DNA from: Chloroflexota bacterium
Lineage (GTDB): Bacteria; Chloroflexota; UBA11872
Length of the DNA: 64,000 bases
Assembly (NCBI GenBank): GCA_026707285.1
Contig: JAPOXD010000023.1
Coordinates: forward strand, 186,001 to 250,000
Reading direction: 5' to 3'
Below, one piece after another: positions 17,611 to 26,477 of the stretch; the stretch's first letter is position 1; each line of letters begins with the position of its first letter. The notes under the pieces are model-generated. The model saw nothing but the letters and a program-made list of their open reading frames with translations. It was not told the DNA's origin and made no database searches. The translations under genes were made by a program, and so were the position numbers.

Positions 17611-18288
17611 TCAGAACCATTCCCCGGCCTTTCGCGCGCGCGTCACCAGCGCCCGCACGCGATCGGCGTCGGTCATCAGCGGCTCGTAGAACTCCACGAA
17701 CTGCGCCACGCACTCGTCCACGCTTGTCTCCGACGTATCGATCTCCATCTTGTTGCGAATCAGCGACGCCGCGTGCTGCTTCTCGAACTGCTCCAGCACA
17801 TACTCGACGTCGGCCTCCTTGATCGTCTGATTGCGATGCGGCGCCTCCCGCATGCGCTGCCGGATGACTTCGGGCGTGGCCCTGACGAGAATCTCGATCA
17901 CGTCCGGCGCCAGGCCCAGGATTCGCTCCTCCGTGTGACGCGCGAACTCGGTGCGCTCCGCGTATTGACCCGGGCCGCCGTAGCCGTAATACAGCGGCGC
18001 GTACACCGCATCCTCCAGGTGCATGCCCACCATCACGTGGTCGGGGTAGGCATAGAATCCCGGTTGCAGGTGGTACTCGATCTGATATCGCTGGAACATC
18101 TCGAGGAGCCGCGGCTTCAACGCCGCAAACTGCGCTTCTTCCTCGGCCGTCAGGTTCTTCTCCGGTGGGCCCTTGAAATGGTCATGACTCCCCGGCTTGC
18201 CGCCGAGCGTCTTTTCCGCCCATTTGCCAATGCCTTCGGCGAGCGTCGTCGTTCCGCTGTACTCACAACCGGCAATGATGAGCCGCAT
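17611..18288 (-). CDS. P-loop nucleoside-triphosphatase / kinase-like protein
   Basis: A 225-residue protein starting MRLIIAGCEYSGTTTLA, in which GCEYSGTTT is a Walker A variant with Thr in place of the usual Lys. The rest, with repeated charged helices and ILGLAPDVIEILVRATPEVI, resembles thymidylate/deoxynucleoside-kinase-like folds. A longer frame reaches 18384, but the ATG at 18288 is preferred because GGGAGAAG lies just upstream and the P-loop then sits at the N-terminus. Loss of the P-loop Lys may mean altered nucleotide use. Substrate unknown. Confidence 0.65.
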   Translation of the reverse strand: MRLIIAGCEYSGTTTLAEGIGKWAEKTLGGKPGSHDHFKGPPEKNLTAEEEAQFAALKPRLLEMFQRYQIEYHLQPGFYAYPDHVMVGMHLEDAVYAPLYYGYGGPGQYAERTEFARHTEERILGLAPDVIEILVRATPEVIRQRMREAPHRNQTIKEADVEYVLEQFEKQHAASLIRNKMEIDTSETSVDECVAQFVEFYEPLMTDADRVRALVTRARKAGEWF

Positions 18289-18504
18289 GGGTCTTCTCCC
18301 GCTGCCTGCCTGGATCTCAAGCCATTGGACCACATTTGGCCGCCGCAATCGGACCTCATTGCCAGCCCCGTCGAGGCGGGGCATTGATCCAGCGGCGAAC
18401 CACCCCTAAAATTGACCGAAATCGGACTCTGCGCCGCGGCAATCGTCCCGCGGCGGCCCTCAACCAACCTGAGACATCCGGCGCCACGCGCCCAAGAGGA
18501 AGCC
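18289..18504. other. Divergent control region between kinase-like gene and groEL
   Basis: Contains an inverted repeat GCCCCG-N6-CGGGGC at 18365-18382 and a TTGACC string near 18414. No CIRCE element (TTAGCACTC with its inverted half) is visible, so HrcA control of groEL is not supported here. Confidence 0.4.
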
Positions 18505-20238
18505 ATGCCTAAGCAGATCGTGCTCGCCGAAGAAGCCCGCCAGGAACTGTCCGACGGCGTGGAGGTCATTGCCCGCGCGGTGCGCTCGACCTTGGGACCC
18601 AAGGGACGCAACGTCGCGCTGGGCAAGAAATATAGCGCCCCCACCATCACCCATGACGGCGTGAGCGTGGCCGAGGAGATCGACCTCGACGACGAGTTCA
18701 AGGACGTGGGCGCGCAGCTCATCAAGGAGGCGGCCAGCCGCACCGGCGAATCCGCCGGCGACGGCACCACGACGGCCACCGTGCTGGCGCAGGCCGTGCT
18801 CAACGAAGCGCTGCGCAGCATGGCCGCCGGCGCCAACGCCATGATGCTGCGCCGCGGCATCGACAAGGCCGCCCAAGAGGTGCAGTACGCGCTCCGACGC
18901 CAGGCTACGCCCATTCAGCACCGCGACGAGATCGCCAACATCGCCGCCATCGCGTCCGGCGACGACGAGATCGGCGAGCTAATCGCCCAGGCCATGGACA
19001 CCGTCGGGCGGGAGGGCGCTATCACAGTCGACGAATCCAGAGGCCTCGAAACCGAGATCGACCACACCGAGGGCATGACCTTCGACAAGGGCTATGCCTC
19101 GCCGGAGTTCGTCACCGACCGCGACAACATGCTGACCATCATCGAAGACCCATACATCCTCGTCACCAACAGCAAGCCCACCCACATCCACGATCTGGTG
19201 CCCTTGCTGGATCAGCTAAACCAGGCGGGCAAGAAAGAGTTCGTGGTCATCAGCGACGAGCTGGCGGGTGACCCGCTGGCCGTGCTGCTGGTGAACAACC
19301 AGCGCGGGAATCTCAACTCGCTGGGCGTCAAGGCTCCGGGGTACGGCGATCGCCGCAAGTACATGATGGAAGACATCGCCATCCTCGTCGGCGCCACGTG
19401 CTTCGGCCCGGACACGGGCCGCAAGCTCGAAGACGCCACGATCGACGATCTCGGGCAAGCGCGGCGCGTGATCTGCCGCAAGGAAGAGACGACTATCGAG
19501 GGTGGCAAGGGCCGTCCGGCCGCCATCCAGGCGCGCTTGCAGCAGCTCAAGGTGGAGATGGAAGAAGCGAAGTCCGAGTACGACCGGGACCAAATCGAGG
19601 AGCGTCGCGCACGGCTCTCCGGCGGCGTGGCTGTCATCAACGTCGGCGCCGCCACCGAAGTCGAGCTCAAGGAAAAGAAGGCCCGCGTCGAGGACGCCCT
19701 CGCAGCCACGCGAGCGGCGATCGAGCGGGGCGTCGTCCCCGGCGGCGGCGTGGCCTTGCTCAATGCCGCCGGCGCGCTGGACGCCGTCGAAGAATCGACC
19801 TCGGGCGATGAGCAAGCCGGCGTGCGGGCGCTGCGTCTCGCGCTGGCCCAGCCCGTGCGGCAACTCGCCCACAATTCCGGCCTCCACGGCGGCGTGGTCA
19901 TCAACAACATCCGCCGCGGGCAGGAGGAGCAGCAGAACCCGAACTACGGGTTCAACGTGCTCACCGGCGAGTACGGCGATCTCGTCGCCGACGGCGTGAT
20001 CGACCCGGCCAGGGTCACCGAGTCGGCCCTCAAGAACGGCGTCTCCATCGCCAACCTCATCCTCACCACCGAGGTCGTGGTCGCCGAGACCGGCTTCGTT
20101 CCCCAGGAACCGCCACCCGGCGCCGACGCCGGCATGGGTGGCATGGGCGGAATGGGAGGCATGGGCGGTATGGGAGGCATGGGTGGCATGGGCGGTATGG
20201 GAGGCATGGGAGGCATGGGCGGCATGGGCGGCTTCTAG
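18505..20238 (+). CDS. groEL: Chaperonin GroEL
   Basis: A 577-residue type I chaperonin subunit. The equatorial ATP site motifs are present: ITHDGVSVAEEI and GDGTTTATVLA near the N-terminus, and AAIERGVVPGGGVALL near the C-terminal equatorial part. The tail is the usual Gly-Gly-Met series (11 GGM-like units), here long. The ATG at 18505 has AAGAGGA upstream; the frame extends back to 18412 but the extension is not chaperonin-like. No groES is adjacent, so this is probably a second or unlinked groEL. It would fold proteins in the cytosol as a 14-mer with GroES encoded elsewhere. Confidence 0.96.
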   Translation: MPKQIVLAEEARQELSDGVEVIARAVRSTLGPKGRNVALGKKYSAPTITHDGVSVAEEIDLDDEFKDVGAQLIKEAASRTGESAGDGTTTATVLAQAVLNEALRSMAAGANAMMLRRGIDKAAQEVQYALRRQATPIQHRDEIANIAAIASGDDEIGELIAQAMDTVGREGAITVDESRGLETEIDHTEGMTFDKGYASPEFVTDRDNMLTIIEDPYILVTNSKPTHIHDLVPLLDQLNQAGKKEFVVISDELAGDPLAVLLVNNQRGNLNSLGVKAPGYGDRRKYMMEDIAILVGATCFGPDTGRKLEDATIDDLGQARRVICRKEETTIEGGKGRPAAIQARLQQLKVEMEEAKSEYDRDQIEERRARLSGGVAVINVGAATEVELKEKKARVEDALAATRAAIERGVVPGGGVALLNAAGALDAVEESTSGDEQAGVRALRLALAQPVRQLAHNSGLHGGVVINNIRRGQEEQQNPNYGFNVLTGEYGDLVADGVIDPARVTESALKNGVSIANLILTTEVVVAETGFVPQEPPPGADAGMGGMGGMGGMGGMGGMGGMGGMGGMGGMGGMGGF

Positions 20239-20295
20239 AAGCCCCCGCCGGACTCCTCTCCCAAATGGCAAAGCCCTCGCGAAATCGTCAATCCG

Positions 20296-20360
20296 CGTAG
20301 GGGCAGCCCTTGTGGCTGCCCGCCGTCTCCGGTGGCCCACGCTGCGTGCAGCGTGGGAGC
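20296..20360. repeat. Composite repeat: TGTAGGGGC-family unit plus GCGTGCAGCGTGGG unit
   Basis: The first part (20296-20322) is a TGTAGGGGC-family palindrome with AGCCC/GGCTG arms. The second part (about 20331-20360) holds CCCACGCT...AGCGTGGG. The same order, with the shared string GCGTGCAGCGTGGGA, occurs at 37499-37560. Located between groEL and the convergent trxB. Confidence 0.65.
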
Positions 20361-20414
20361 GGCCGCGAACAACGAATCCCGGCGGCCCGCCGGCGCGCGC
20401 CGCCGACTAGCCGA

Positions 20415-21371
20415 CTAGCCGACCGCCGCGGCCTCCACGGGCACGCCGGCGTCGGCGCCCTCGAGCCCGGCGACGAACTTTTCCGCCTCCATGGCCGCCA
20501 TGCAGCCCTCGCCGGCCCCGGTGATGGCCTGCCGGAAGTAGTGGTCCTGCGCCTCGCCGGCCACGAAGATGCCCTCGACGCTCGTGTGCATGCGCCGGTC
20601 GGACACCACGTACCCGTCGTCGGTCATGTCGAGCTTGCCCTCGAACATCGCCGTGTTGGGGAAGTGCCCGATGAACACGAACATGCCCTCGACCGCCAAA
20701 TCGCTCATATCGCCGGAATTGACGTCGCGCAGTCGCAGGTGCGTCACGCCGCGCTCGTCGCCTTCGACCGACGCGACCACGTGGTTCCACAGAAACTCGA
20801 TCTTCGGGTCCTCCTCGGCGCGCATGCGCAGATAGGTCCCGGCGCGCAGCTGGTCGCGGCGGTGGACGACGGTGACCTTGGAAGCGAATCGCGTGAGGAA
20901 CAGCGCCTCTTGCAGCGCGCTATCGCCGCCGCCGATCACCGCCAGGGGCACGTCCTTGAAGAACGCCCCGTCGCAGGTGGCGCAAAACGACACTCCGCGT
21001 CCCCAATACTCCTGCTCGCCCGGCACTTCGAGCTGCCGCGCCGTCGCGCCGGTGGCCACCACCACCGCACGCGCCGTCAGCTCGCCGGAAATCAGTTTCA
21101 GGGTGAATGGCGGACCGTTGACGTCGATCTCGGTGACCGTGTCCACCAGCATCTCGGCGCCGAACTTCTCAGCCTGCTCCCGCATCCGCATCGTGAGCTC
21201 GGGTCCCTCGATTTCGGAGAATCCCGGGTAGTTCTCGACGTCGTTGGTTGTGGCGATCTGCCCGCCGAACATCTCGCCGGTGATCACCACCGTGGAGAGA
21301 TTCGCGCGCGCGCTATAGATGGCGGCGGTGAGGCCGGCCGGTCCTGAGCCTAAGATCGCGATGTCGTACAT
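20415..21371 (-). CDS. trxB: Thioredoxin-disulfide reductase
   Basis: A 318-residue flavoprotein: FAD motif GSGPAG (8-13), redox-active CATC (Cys130 and Cys133), NADPH motif GGGDSA, and the second FAD-contact region GIFVAGEAQD. It passes electrons from NADPH to thioredoxin. An oddity is the last motif, which reads AGE where nearly all family members have AGD; the Asp normally contacts the FAD ribityl chain. The extra tail after GLEG is short and Ala-rich. Single gene, convergent with groEL. The substrate could also be a thioredoxin-like or glutaredoxin-like protein. Confidence 0.92.
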   Translation of the reverse strand: MYDIAILGSGPAGLTAAIYSARANLSTVVITGEMFGGQIATTNDVENYPGFSEIEGPELTMRMREQAEKFGAEMLVDTVTEIDVNGPPFTLKLISGELTARAVVVATGATARQLEVPGEQEYWGRGVSFCATCDGAFFKDVPLAVIGGGDSALQEALFLTRFASKVTVVHRRDQLRAGTYLRMRAEEDPKIEFLWNHVVASVEGDERGVTHLRLRDVNSGDMSDLAVEGMFVFIGHFPNTAMFEGKLDMTDDGYVVSDRRMHTSVEGIFVAGEAQDHYFRQAITGAGEGCMAAMEAEKFVAGLEGADAGVPVEAAAVG

Positions 21372-21555
21372 CTACCACCCACCACGCACAAGCCGTGCGA
21401 TTCTTGCTGCAATTCCACGCATTCAATAGTCGCATGCCTGCCACCCCGGTTCGAAGAACCGAGCGCCAAACCGTCGTGGTTCTTGCACAAGCCCTACGCG
21501 GCGCCCCGCGCCATGCGTTGGCCCCAAGGCGACGCCGGGACAGAGGACGGCAACA

Positions 21556-22857
21556 CTGAGACCCGGCACCGGTCGCGCGCCGAAGCGCCTCTCACGCCGC
21601 TCCTTGCTGCGGGGAGCGAGCTCGGCGGTCGCCGTCCGAGCGCTGGCCGCCTCCGGTGCGCTATTCGCCGGCCAGGACCTCCATCAGCCGTCCATCGCGG
21701 CAGCGGCTGAGGCCGGCTCCACAACGGTGCGCCTGCTGGTGCTCGGTCGCGACGCGTCGCCCTGGCCGGAGCGCGTGGCGGCCGTAGCCGCGCGGCGGCC
21801 CGACATCGATCTTCAGCTTTCTCACGCCACCACGTCGCCGTCGGGGCTCGCCGAGCTGGTCACCGGCGCCCGTCGCGGCGGTGCGTTCGATCTGGTCGCC
21901 GGCATTCCCGGCACGCAGCTGGCGCGCCTCGCCCGCGAGGGCCTGGTGCTCGCGCTCAACGCCTGGCTCGGCGGCCTCGATCTGCTCCCGGCCATGGAGC
22001 GGCTCGGACAGCACCACCAGGCCCGCATCGGACTGCCGCTCAGCGGGTACCCCGTCTACGCCTTCGTCAATCCGCAAGCCCTGGAGCGCGCCGGCGTCAC
22101 GGAAGCCGGCGCCACCTACCAGGAGTGGTTGGACGCGGCGCGCCGCCTCACCGAACGCGAGCGCTTCACCCACGGCTGGGGCGTCGTCGCCGACGTGCCG
22201 GAGATCGAGACCATGGCGACGTCATCCGGCGGCCGGTTCTGGACCGGCGCCCAGGTCGCCCCCAGCGCCGGATGGCAGTGGTACGCCGACCTCATCCATC
22301 GCGAAGCCGTCTCCCCGCCGCCATACGCCTGGGACGGGCTGCTGCACGCGCACACCGCCCTGGCCGAGGGCAGGATCGCCATGACGCTTCGCTCCGCCTG
22401 GGTGCTCGACGATCTTCCATCGAGCGGCGCGTGGCAGCTGGCGCCGCTGCCCGCTTGGGAATACAGGCGTCGCGCCGTGCCGGTGGCTGCCGACTACGTG
22501 GCCGTTGCCACGGACGCCCAGCACATCGAAGCCGCCGTCGACGTCGCGGCGCTGCTGGTCACCGAAGCCTGGCCGGCCCCCGGCGCGCGCGGCCTGCCCG
22601 CCTGGCGGCCCGCGCTCGAAACGTTTGCGGAAACGAAGGGTCTTTCGCTCGGGAGCCTCACCGAAGCCGCCGCCCATTGGCGCCGCCCGTCGCTCGAAAC
22701 GCCGGGCGCGGAGATCGCCCGGGAGCGCCTGCTTCCGGCCATCGACGACGTCATGTCATCGGGCCAGCCGGTTGACACGCGCATGGCGGCCCTCGCCGAA
22801 GAGTTGCAAGCCAGGCGCGATCCGATCCCCTCTCCCGCGGGGAGAGGGTTAGGGTGA
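21556..22857 (+). CDS. Tat-exported extracellular solute-binding protein (family 1-like), probable CTG start
   Basis: Starting at CTG 21556 the protein has 433 residues and a Tat signal (SRRSLLRG at residues 13-20), then a hydrophobic stretch. The mature part has the sugar-binding-protein pattern FDLVAGIPGTQLARLAREGLV and ALAEGRIAMTL. Between the in-frame stop at 21427 and TTG 21604 no ATG, GTG or TTG occurs, and TTG 21604 would cut the Tat motif; AGAGGA sits 8 bases before the CTG. No permease or ATPase genes are nearby. The last residues (PSPAGRGLG) and the stop codon come from a dispersed GGTTAGGGTGAGGG repeat. Confidence 0.75.
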   Translation: MRPGTGRAPKRLSRRSLLRGASSAVAVRALAASGALFAGQDLHQPSIAAAAEAGSTTVRLLVLGRDASPWPERVAAVAARRPDIDLQLSHATTSPSGLAELVTGARRGGAFDLVAGIPGTQLARLAREGLVLALNAWLGGLDLLPAMERLGQHHQARIGLPLSGYPVYAFVNPQALERAGVTEAGATYQEWLDAARRLTERERFTHGWGVVADVPEIETMATSSGGRFWTGAQVAPSAGWQWYADLIHREAVSPPPYAWDGLLHAHTALAEGRIAMTLRSAWVLDDLPSSGAWQLAPLPAWEYRRRAVPVAADYVAVATDAQHIEAAVDVAALLVTEAWPAPGARGLPAWRPALETFAETKGLSLGSLTEAAAHWRRPSLETPGAEIARERLLPAIDDVMSSGQPVDTRMAALAEELQARRDPIPSPAGRGLG

Positions 22858-22861
22858 GGGT
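22827..22861. repeat. CCCTCTCCC...GGGAGAGGG repeat with TTAGGGTGAGGG tail
   Basis: An inverted repeat CCCTCTCCC / GGGAGAGGG followed by TTAGGGTGAGGG. It overlaps the end of the solute-binding protein gene and supplies its TGA. Copies lie at 27823-27860 and, diverged, at 63750-63786. Confidence 0.75.
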
Positions 22862-23012
22862 CCGGCTGAGCCACGCATCCGCCGGGTGCATGGCGAACGT
22901 GACCATCAAGCCCCCCATCGGAGTCTCGACGCTCCGCCATCGCCCACCCAACGACAGGTACCATCGGGCGGCGGGTCCACCGGTGGGCCCGGTCACCGAC
23001 TGAGGCTGCGGC

Positions 23013-23864
23013 GTGTACGCCATCGAGATTCCGTGGGACCCGGACCTGTTCGCCATCGGCGACTTCCGGTTCACGTGGCACTCCCTGTGGGCGGTCATCG
23101 GCATCATCGTGGGCGTCTTCGTCGCGCGGCGCTTGGCGCGCCGGTCGACCATCACCACCGACGAGGTGACCACGCTTGCCCTCTGGGGCGTGGCCGCCAG
23201 CATCGTCGTGGCGCGGCTGCTTTACGTCGTCGACAACTGGGAGCTCGAGTTCGCCCACGACTTCGCCAGCATCTTCAAGCTCAATCAGGGCGGCATTACC
23301 GTGTGGGGCGCCATCATCGGCGGGACCATCGGCGTAGGCGGGGCCGCGTGGTGGATGCGCCTCCCGGTGCGCACCGCGCTGGACATCGGCGCGCCGGGAA
23401 CCATCTTCGGCATGGGCGTCGGACGCATCGGGGACCTCATCAACGGCGAGCACCATGCCCTGGCGTCCAACCTTCCCTGGGCGGTGTCCTACACCCACCC
23501 CAACACGCTCGGCCAAGGCCCCGTTCGACCCGCGATCGAGGGCTTTCCGGTCCACCCGGCCACGACCTACGAGATGCTCGGCGATTTCGTCATCTTCGCC
23601 GCCGCCTTGTGGCTCGTATTTCGTTACATGGGCAACCTCTACACCTACTGGTTCGTCGTCGCGGGCTACAGCGCGCTGCGGTTGGGCCTGCAATTCCTGC
23701 GTCTCGACCAGAACATGCTGTTCGCCGGGCTGCAGCAGTCGCAGGTCATCGGCATCATCGGTCTCATCGTCACCGCGGGCTGGGCCGCCCGTCACCTGTG
23801 GCAGCGCCGTTTCGCCGCTGGAGCGCCTGAGATTTCCGCTCCACGCCCGCCGCGACCACGCTGA
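23013..23864 (+). CDS. lgt: Prolipoprotein diacylglyceryl transferase
   Basis: A 283-residue polytopic membrane enzyme that moves diacylglycerol from phosphatidylglycerol to the lipobox Cys of prolipoproteins. It has the Lgt signature GRIGDLINGEHHALAS (a variant of GRxGNFxNxExxG), the earlier YVVDNW-FxLNQGGITVWGAIIGG block, and VHPATTYEM. About seven hydrophobic helices are visible. The start is GTG 23013 with only weak upstream complementarity; TACCAT at 22959 could be a -10 element. The chelatase-like gene follows 2 bases after the stop. Its substrates include the lipoproteins at 15858 and probably 46752. Confidence 0.93.
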   Translation: MYAIEIPWDPDLFAIGDFRFTWHSLWAVIGIIVGVFVARRLARRSTITTDEVTTLALWGVAASIVVARLLYVVDNWELEFAHDFASIFKLNQGGITVWGAIIGGTIGVGGAAWWMRLPVRTALDIGAPGTIFGMGVGRIGDLINGEHHALASNLPWAVSYTHPNTLGQGPVRPAIEGFPVHPATTYEMLGDFVIFAAALWLVFRYMGNLYTYWFVVAGYSALRLGLQFLRLDQNMLFAGLQQSQVIGIIGLIVTAGWAARHLWQRRFAAGAPEISAPRPPRPR

Positions 23865-23866
23865 CC

Positions 23867-25876
23867 GTGTCCACCGAAACCGCCGCCGACACCATCGGCG
23901 TGACCTATCCCTTCGCGGCCATCGTCGGCCAGGACCGCATGAAGCTGGCACTGCTGGCGAACGCCGTGAACCCGGCCATCGGCGGCGTGCTGATTCGAGG
24001 CGAGCGCGGCACCGCCAAGTCCACCGCCGTGCGCGGGTTGGCGGTGATCCTCCCGGCCATCACCGTCGCCACCTGCCGCTACCGCTGCGACCCGGACTCC
24101 GGCAACCTTTGCCACGAGTGCCGCCAGAAGCTCGACGCCTCGGTCTCGATCGAAACCGAGTCCCAGCGCGTTCGAGTCGTCGACCTCCCGGTATCCGCCA
24201 CCGAGGACCGCGTCGTCGGCACCATCGACCTCGAGACCGTGCTGCGGGACGGCCGGCGCTCATTCGAGCCCGGGCTGCTCGCGGACGCGCACCGCGGCAT
24301 CCTCTATGTCGACGAGGTCAACTTGCTGGACGACCACCTCGTTGACACGCTCCTCGACAGCGCGGCATCCGGCGTCAACCGCGTCGAGCGCGAGGGCGTG
24401 GCCTTCCACCATCCGGCGGAGTTCATCCTCGTCGGCACCATGAATCCCGAGGAGGGCGACCTGCGCCCCCAGCTCCTCGACCGATTCGGACTCGCCGCCG
24501 AGATCAAGGGCGACCGCGACCCCAAGGCTCGCGCCGAAATCGTGCGGCGCCGGCTCGCGTTCGAGTCCGACACGGCGGCATTCCTGGAGCAATGGCGGTC
24601 GCCGACGAACGACCTCATGGCGCTGATCGAGCGAGCTCGCGGCCTGCTGCCGACGGTGGGAATCAGCGACCATCTGCTGGGGCTGATTACGCACATTGCC
24701 AATGCCATGGGCGTGGACGGTCACCGCGCCGACATCGTCATGTACAAGACCGCCCAGACCATCGCGGCGCTCGACGGACGAAGCGAGGTCACCCTGGAGG
24801 ACGTGCGCCGCGCCGCGGAGCTGGCGCTGCCCCACCGCCGCCGTCGCGATCCATTCACGCCGCCGGGACTGGACCCCGACGAGCTCGACCGCGCGATCCA
24901 GGCCTTCGAGGCGCGGCCCGCTCCGGCACAGGCCACCGACTCCGCTGCCGACGCCACCGACGGAGCCGCCGGCGCCAGCGACTCGACCATGTCCTCCGGT
25001 CCCGCGGAGAACGGCCCACCTGGCGACGCCACCGAGGCCGACCAGCGGCTCGCCAGCGACGAGGCGACGACGGCCCCGCCGGTCAACGCGCCGGAGCGCA
25101 TCCCGTTCCAAAAGCCGCGCACGGGACGACGCACCAGCGCCGAGGTCAAGGGCCGCCGCGGCCACTCCGTTCGCAGCCGGCCCATGGACGCGGACGATCC
25201 GCCCGACATTGCGGTGATCGACACCGTCCGCGCCGCCGCCGCCCGCCGGACCCAGCCGGGCACGCCCCAGATCGACGCCCAGGACCTGCGCGTGCACCGG
25301 CGCATGCGCAAGGTCGGCAATCTCATGCTGTTCGTCGTCGACGGCTCGGGAAGCATGGCGGCCCAGCGGCGCATGCAGCTCACCAAGTCCGCCGTGCTCT
25401 CGCTCCTCGCGGACGCCTACAAGCGGCGCGACCGCGTCGGTGTCATCACCTTCCGCAAGACCGAGGCCTACGAGACCGTGCCCCCGACGTCGAGTCTCGA
25501 CGTGGCCCACGCCCGCATGCACGAGCTCCCCACCGGCGGCCGCACGCCGCTGGCCCACGGGCTGGAGCTGGCCCGCCTCGTGGTTGAGCGCGAACGCGCG
25601 CGCGACGCCCAGCTGCGTCCCATCCTGATCCTGCTGACCGATGGCGTCGCCAACGTCGGGCTGGCCGCGGGCTCCGATCCAATCACCGACGCCCTGCAGT
25701 CCGCCGGCGCCATCGCGCGCGACCGCGTGCCGGCGCTCGTGGTCGACGCCGATCGCCGCCACAACCGCAGCGGCTCGCTGGTCGAGCTCGCCAAGCAGAT
25801 GGCCGCGGCCCACGTGCGCCTGGACGCCCTGGCCGCCGGCCAGCTGACCAGCCTCATTCGCCTCGCCGCGGCCTAA
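23867..25876 (+). CDS. Fused ChlI/ChlD-type AAA+ ATPase with VWA domain (magnesium/cobalt chelatase subunit-like)
   Basis: A 669-residue protein. Residues 14-340 form an AAA+ module with Walker A GERGTAKST (45-53), a Cys4 insert (CRYRC...CHEC), Walker B ILYVDEVNLLDD and a sensor block TMNPEEGDLRPQLLDRFGL. An acidic Pro/Ala-rich linker (about 345-460) leads to a von Willebrand A domain with the MIDAS motif VDGSGSM (about 490). Such fused I+D subunits power metal insertion by a large H/CobN subunit in chlorophyll or cobalamin synthesis. No CobN or BchH gene is in the window, so the metal and pathway are open. GTG start, 2 bases after lgt. Confidence 0.88.
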   Translation: MSTETAADTIGVTYPFAAIVGQDRMKLALLANAVNPAIGGVLIRGERGTAKSTAVRGLAVILPAITVATCRYRCDPDSGNLCHECRQKLDASVSIETESQRVRVVDLPVSATEDRVVGTIDLETVLRDGRRSFEPGLLADAHRGILYVDEVNLLDDHLVDTLLDSAASGVNRVEREGVAFHHPAEFILVGTMNPEEGDLRPQLLDRFGLAAEIKGDRDPKARAEIVRRRLAFESDTAAFLEQWRSPTNDLMALIERARGLLPTVGISDHLLGLITHIANAMGVDGHRADIVMYKTAQTIAALDGRSEVTLEDVRRAAELALPHRRRRDPFTPPGLDPDELDRAIQAFEARPAPAQATDSAADATDGAAGASDSTMSSGPAENGPPGDATEADQRLASDEATTAPPVNAPERIPFQKPRTGRRTSAEVKGRRGHSVRSRPMDADDPPDIAVIDTVRAAAARRTQPGTPQIDAQDLRVHRRMRKVGNLMLFVVDGSGSMAAQRRMQLTKSAVLSLLADAYKRRDRVGVITFRKTEAYETVPPTSSLDVAHARMHELPTGGRTPLAHGLELARLVVERERARDAQLRPILILLTDGVANVGLAAGSDPITDALQSAGAIARDRVPALVVDADRRHNRSGSLVELAKQMAAAHVRLDALAAGQLTSLIRLAAA

Positions 25877-25898
25877 ACCGCTACGACGGGGGCCCAGC

Positions 25899-26477
25899 CT
25901 GGACTCGTCGTCGGGCCGTCTGCCGCGCCGGATATCGGTCGTCGGCCTTTCGGGCTCGGGAAAGACGACGGTCGCCCGACGGCTTGCCCGCCTCGTGGAT
26001 GCGCCGCACGTCGAGCTGGACGCCCTGCACTGGGTCCATCCCGACTGGGCCGAGCCGTCCGACGCGGAGTTCCAGGCCGCGGTGGGACGCGCCCTGGCCG
26101 GCGACGCCTGGGTGGTCGAGGGCAACTACCGCAAGGCCCGCGCGGTGTATTGGCCACGGGTCGAGATGCTGGTGTGGCTGGACCTGCCGCTGTGGGTGAT
26201 CACCTGGCGGGTGCTGCGTCGCACGCTGCGGCGCGTCCGGTCCAGCGAGCGCCTGTGGGGAACCCAGCGCGAGTCGGCTCGCAGAGGATTCCTGAGCTAC
26301 GACAGCTTGTGGCTCTGGAATGTCCGCACCCACCGGCCGCGGCGACGCCTCTATAGCGACCTCAGCACTCAGCTCGAACTTCGCGGTGGCCAGGCGGTGC
26401 GGCTGCGCTCCCAGCGCGACGTGGACCAGTGGCTGGAGCGACTGGCGAAACCGACCCCGTCACAGCGCCAAGGCTAG
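25899..26477 (+). CDS. Small P-loop kinase (FlaR/adenylate-kinase-like), probable CTG start
   Basis: The P-loop GLSGSGKTT (residues 16-24) lies upstream of the first GTG (25995), and no ATG, GTG or TTG precedes it in frame, so CTG 25899 is the best start, giving 192 residues. The body (DALHWVHPDW, WVVEGNYRKAR, WLDLPLWVITWRVLRRTLRR) matches the topology-modulation/FlaR group of small nucleoside-monophosphate-kinase-fold proteins, whose true substrates are not well known. It follows the chelatase gene by 22 bases and overlaps the convergent radical SAM gene by 18 bases. Confidence 0.8.
   Translation: MDSSSGRLPRRISVVGLSGSGKTTVARRLARLVDAPHVELDALHWVHPDWAEPSDAEFQAAVGRALAGDAWVVEGNYRKARAVYWPRVEMLVWLDLPLWVITWRVLRRTLRRVRSSERLWGTQRESARRGFLSYDSLWLWNVRTHRPRRRLYSDLSTQLELRGGQAVRLRSQRDVDQWLERLAKPTPSQRQG

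Noticed and set aside
18412-18504. N-terminal extension of GroEL
   Set aside because: Not chaperonin-like; ATG 18505 has a good Shine-Dalgarno sequence.
18289-18504. CIRCE heat-shock operator before groEL
   Set aside because: Neither half of the CIRCE inverted repeat is present.
20133-20235. Microsatellite or assembly artefact at the groEL end
   Set aside because: Gly-Gly-Met tails are normal for GroEL; only the length is large.
24260-26125. Minus-strand open frame of 621 codons
   Set aside because: Shadow of the chelatase-like gene.
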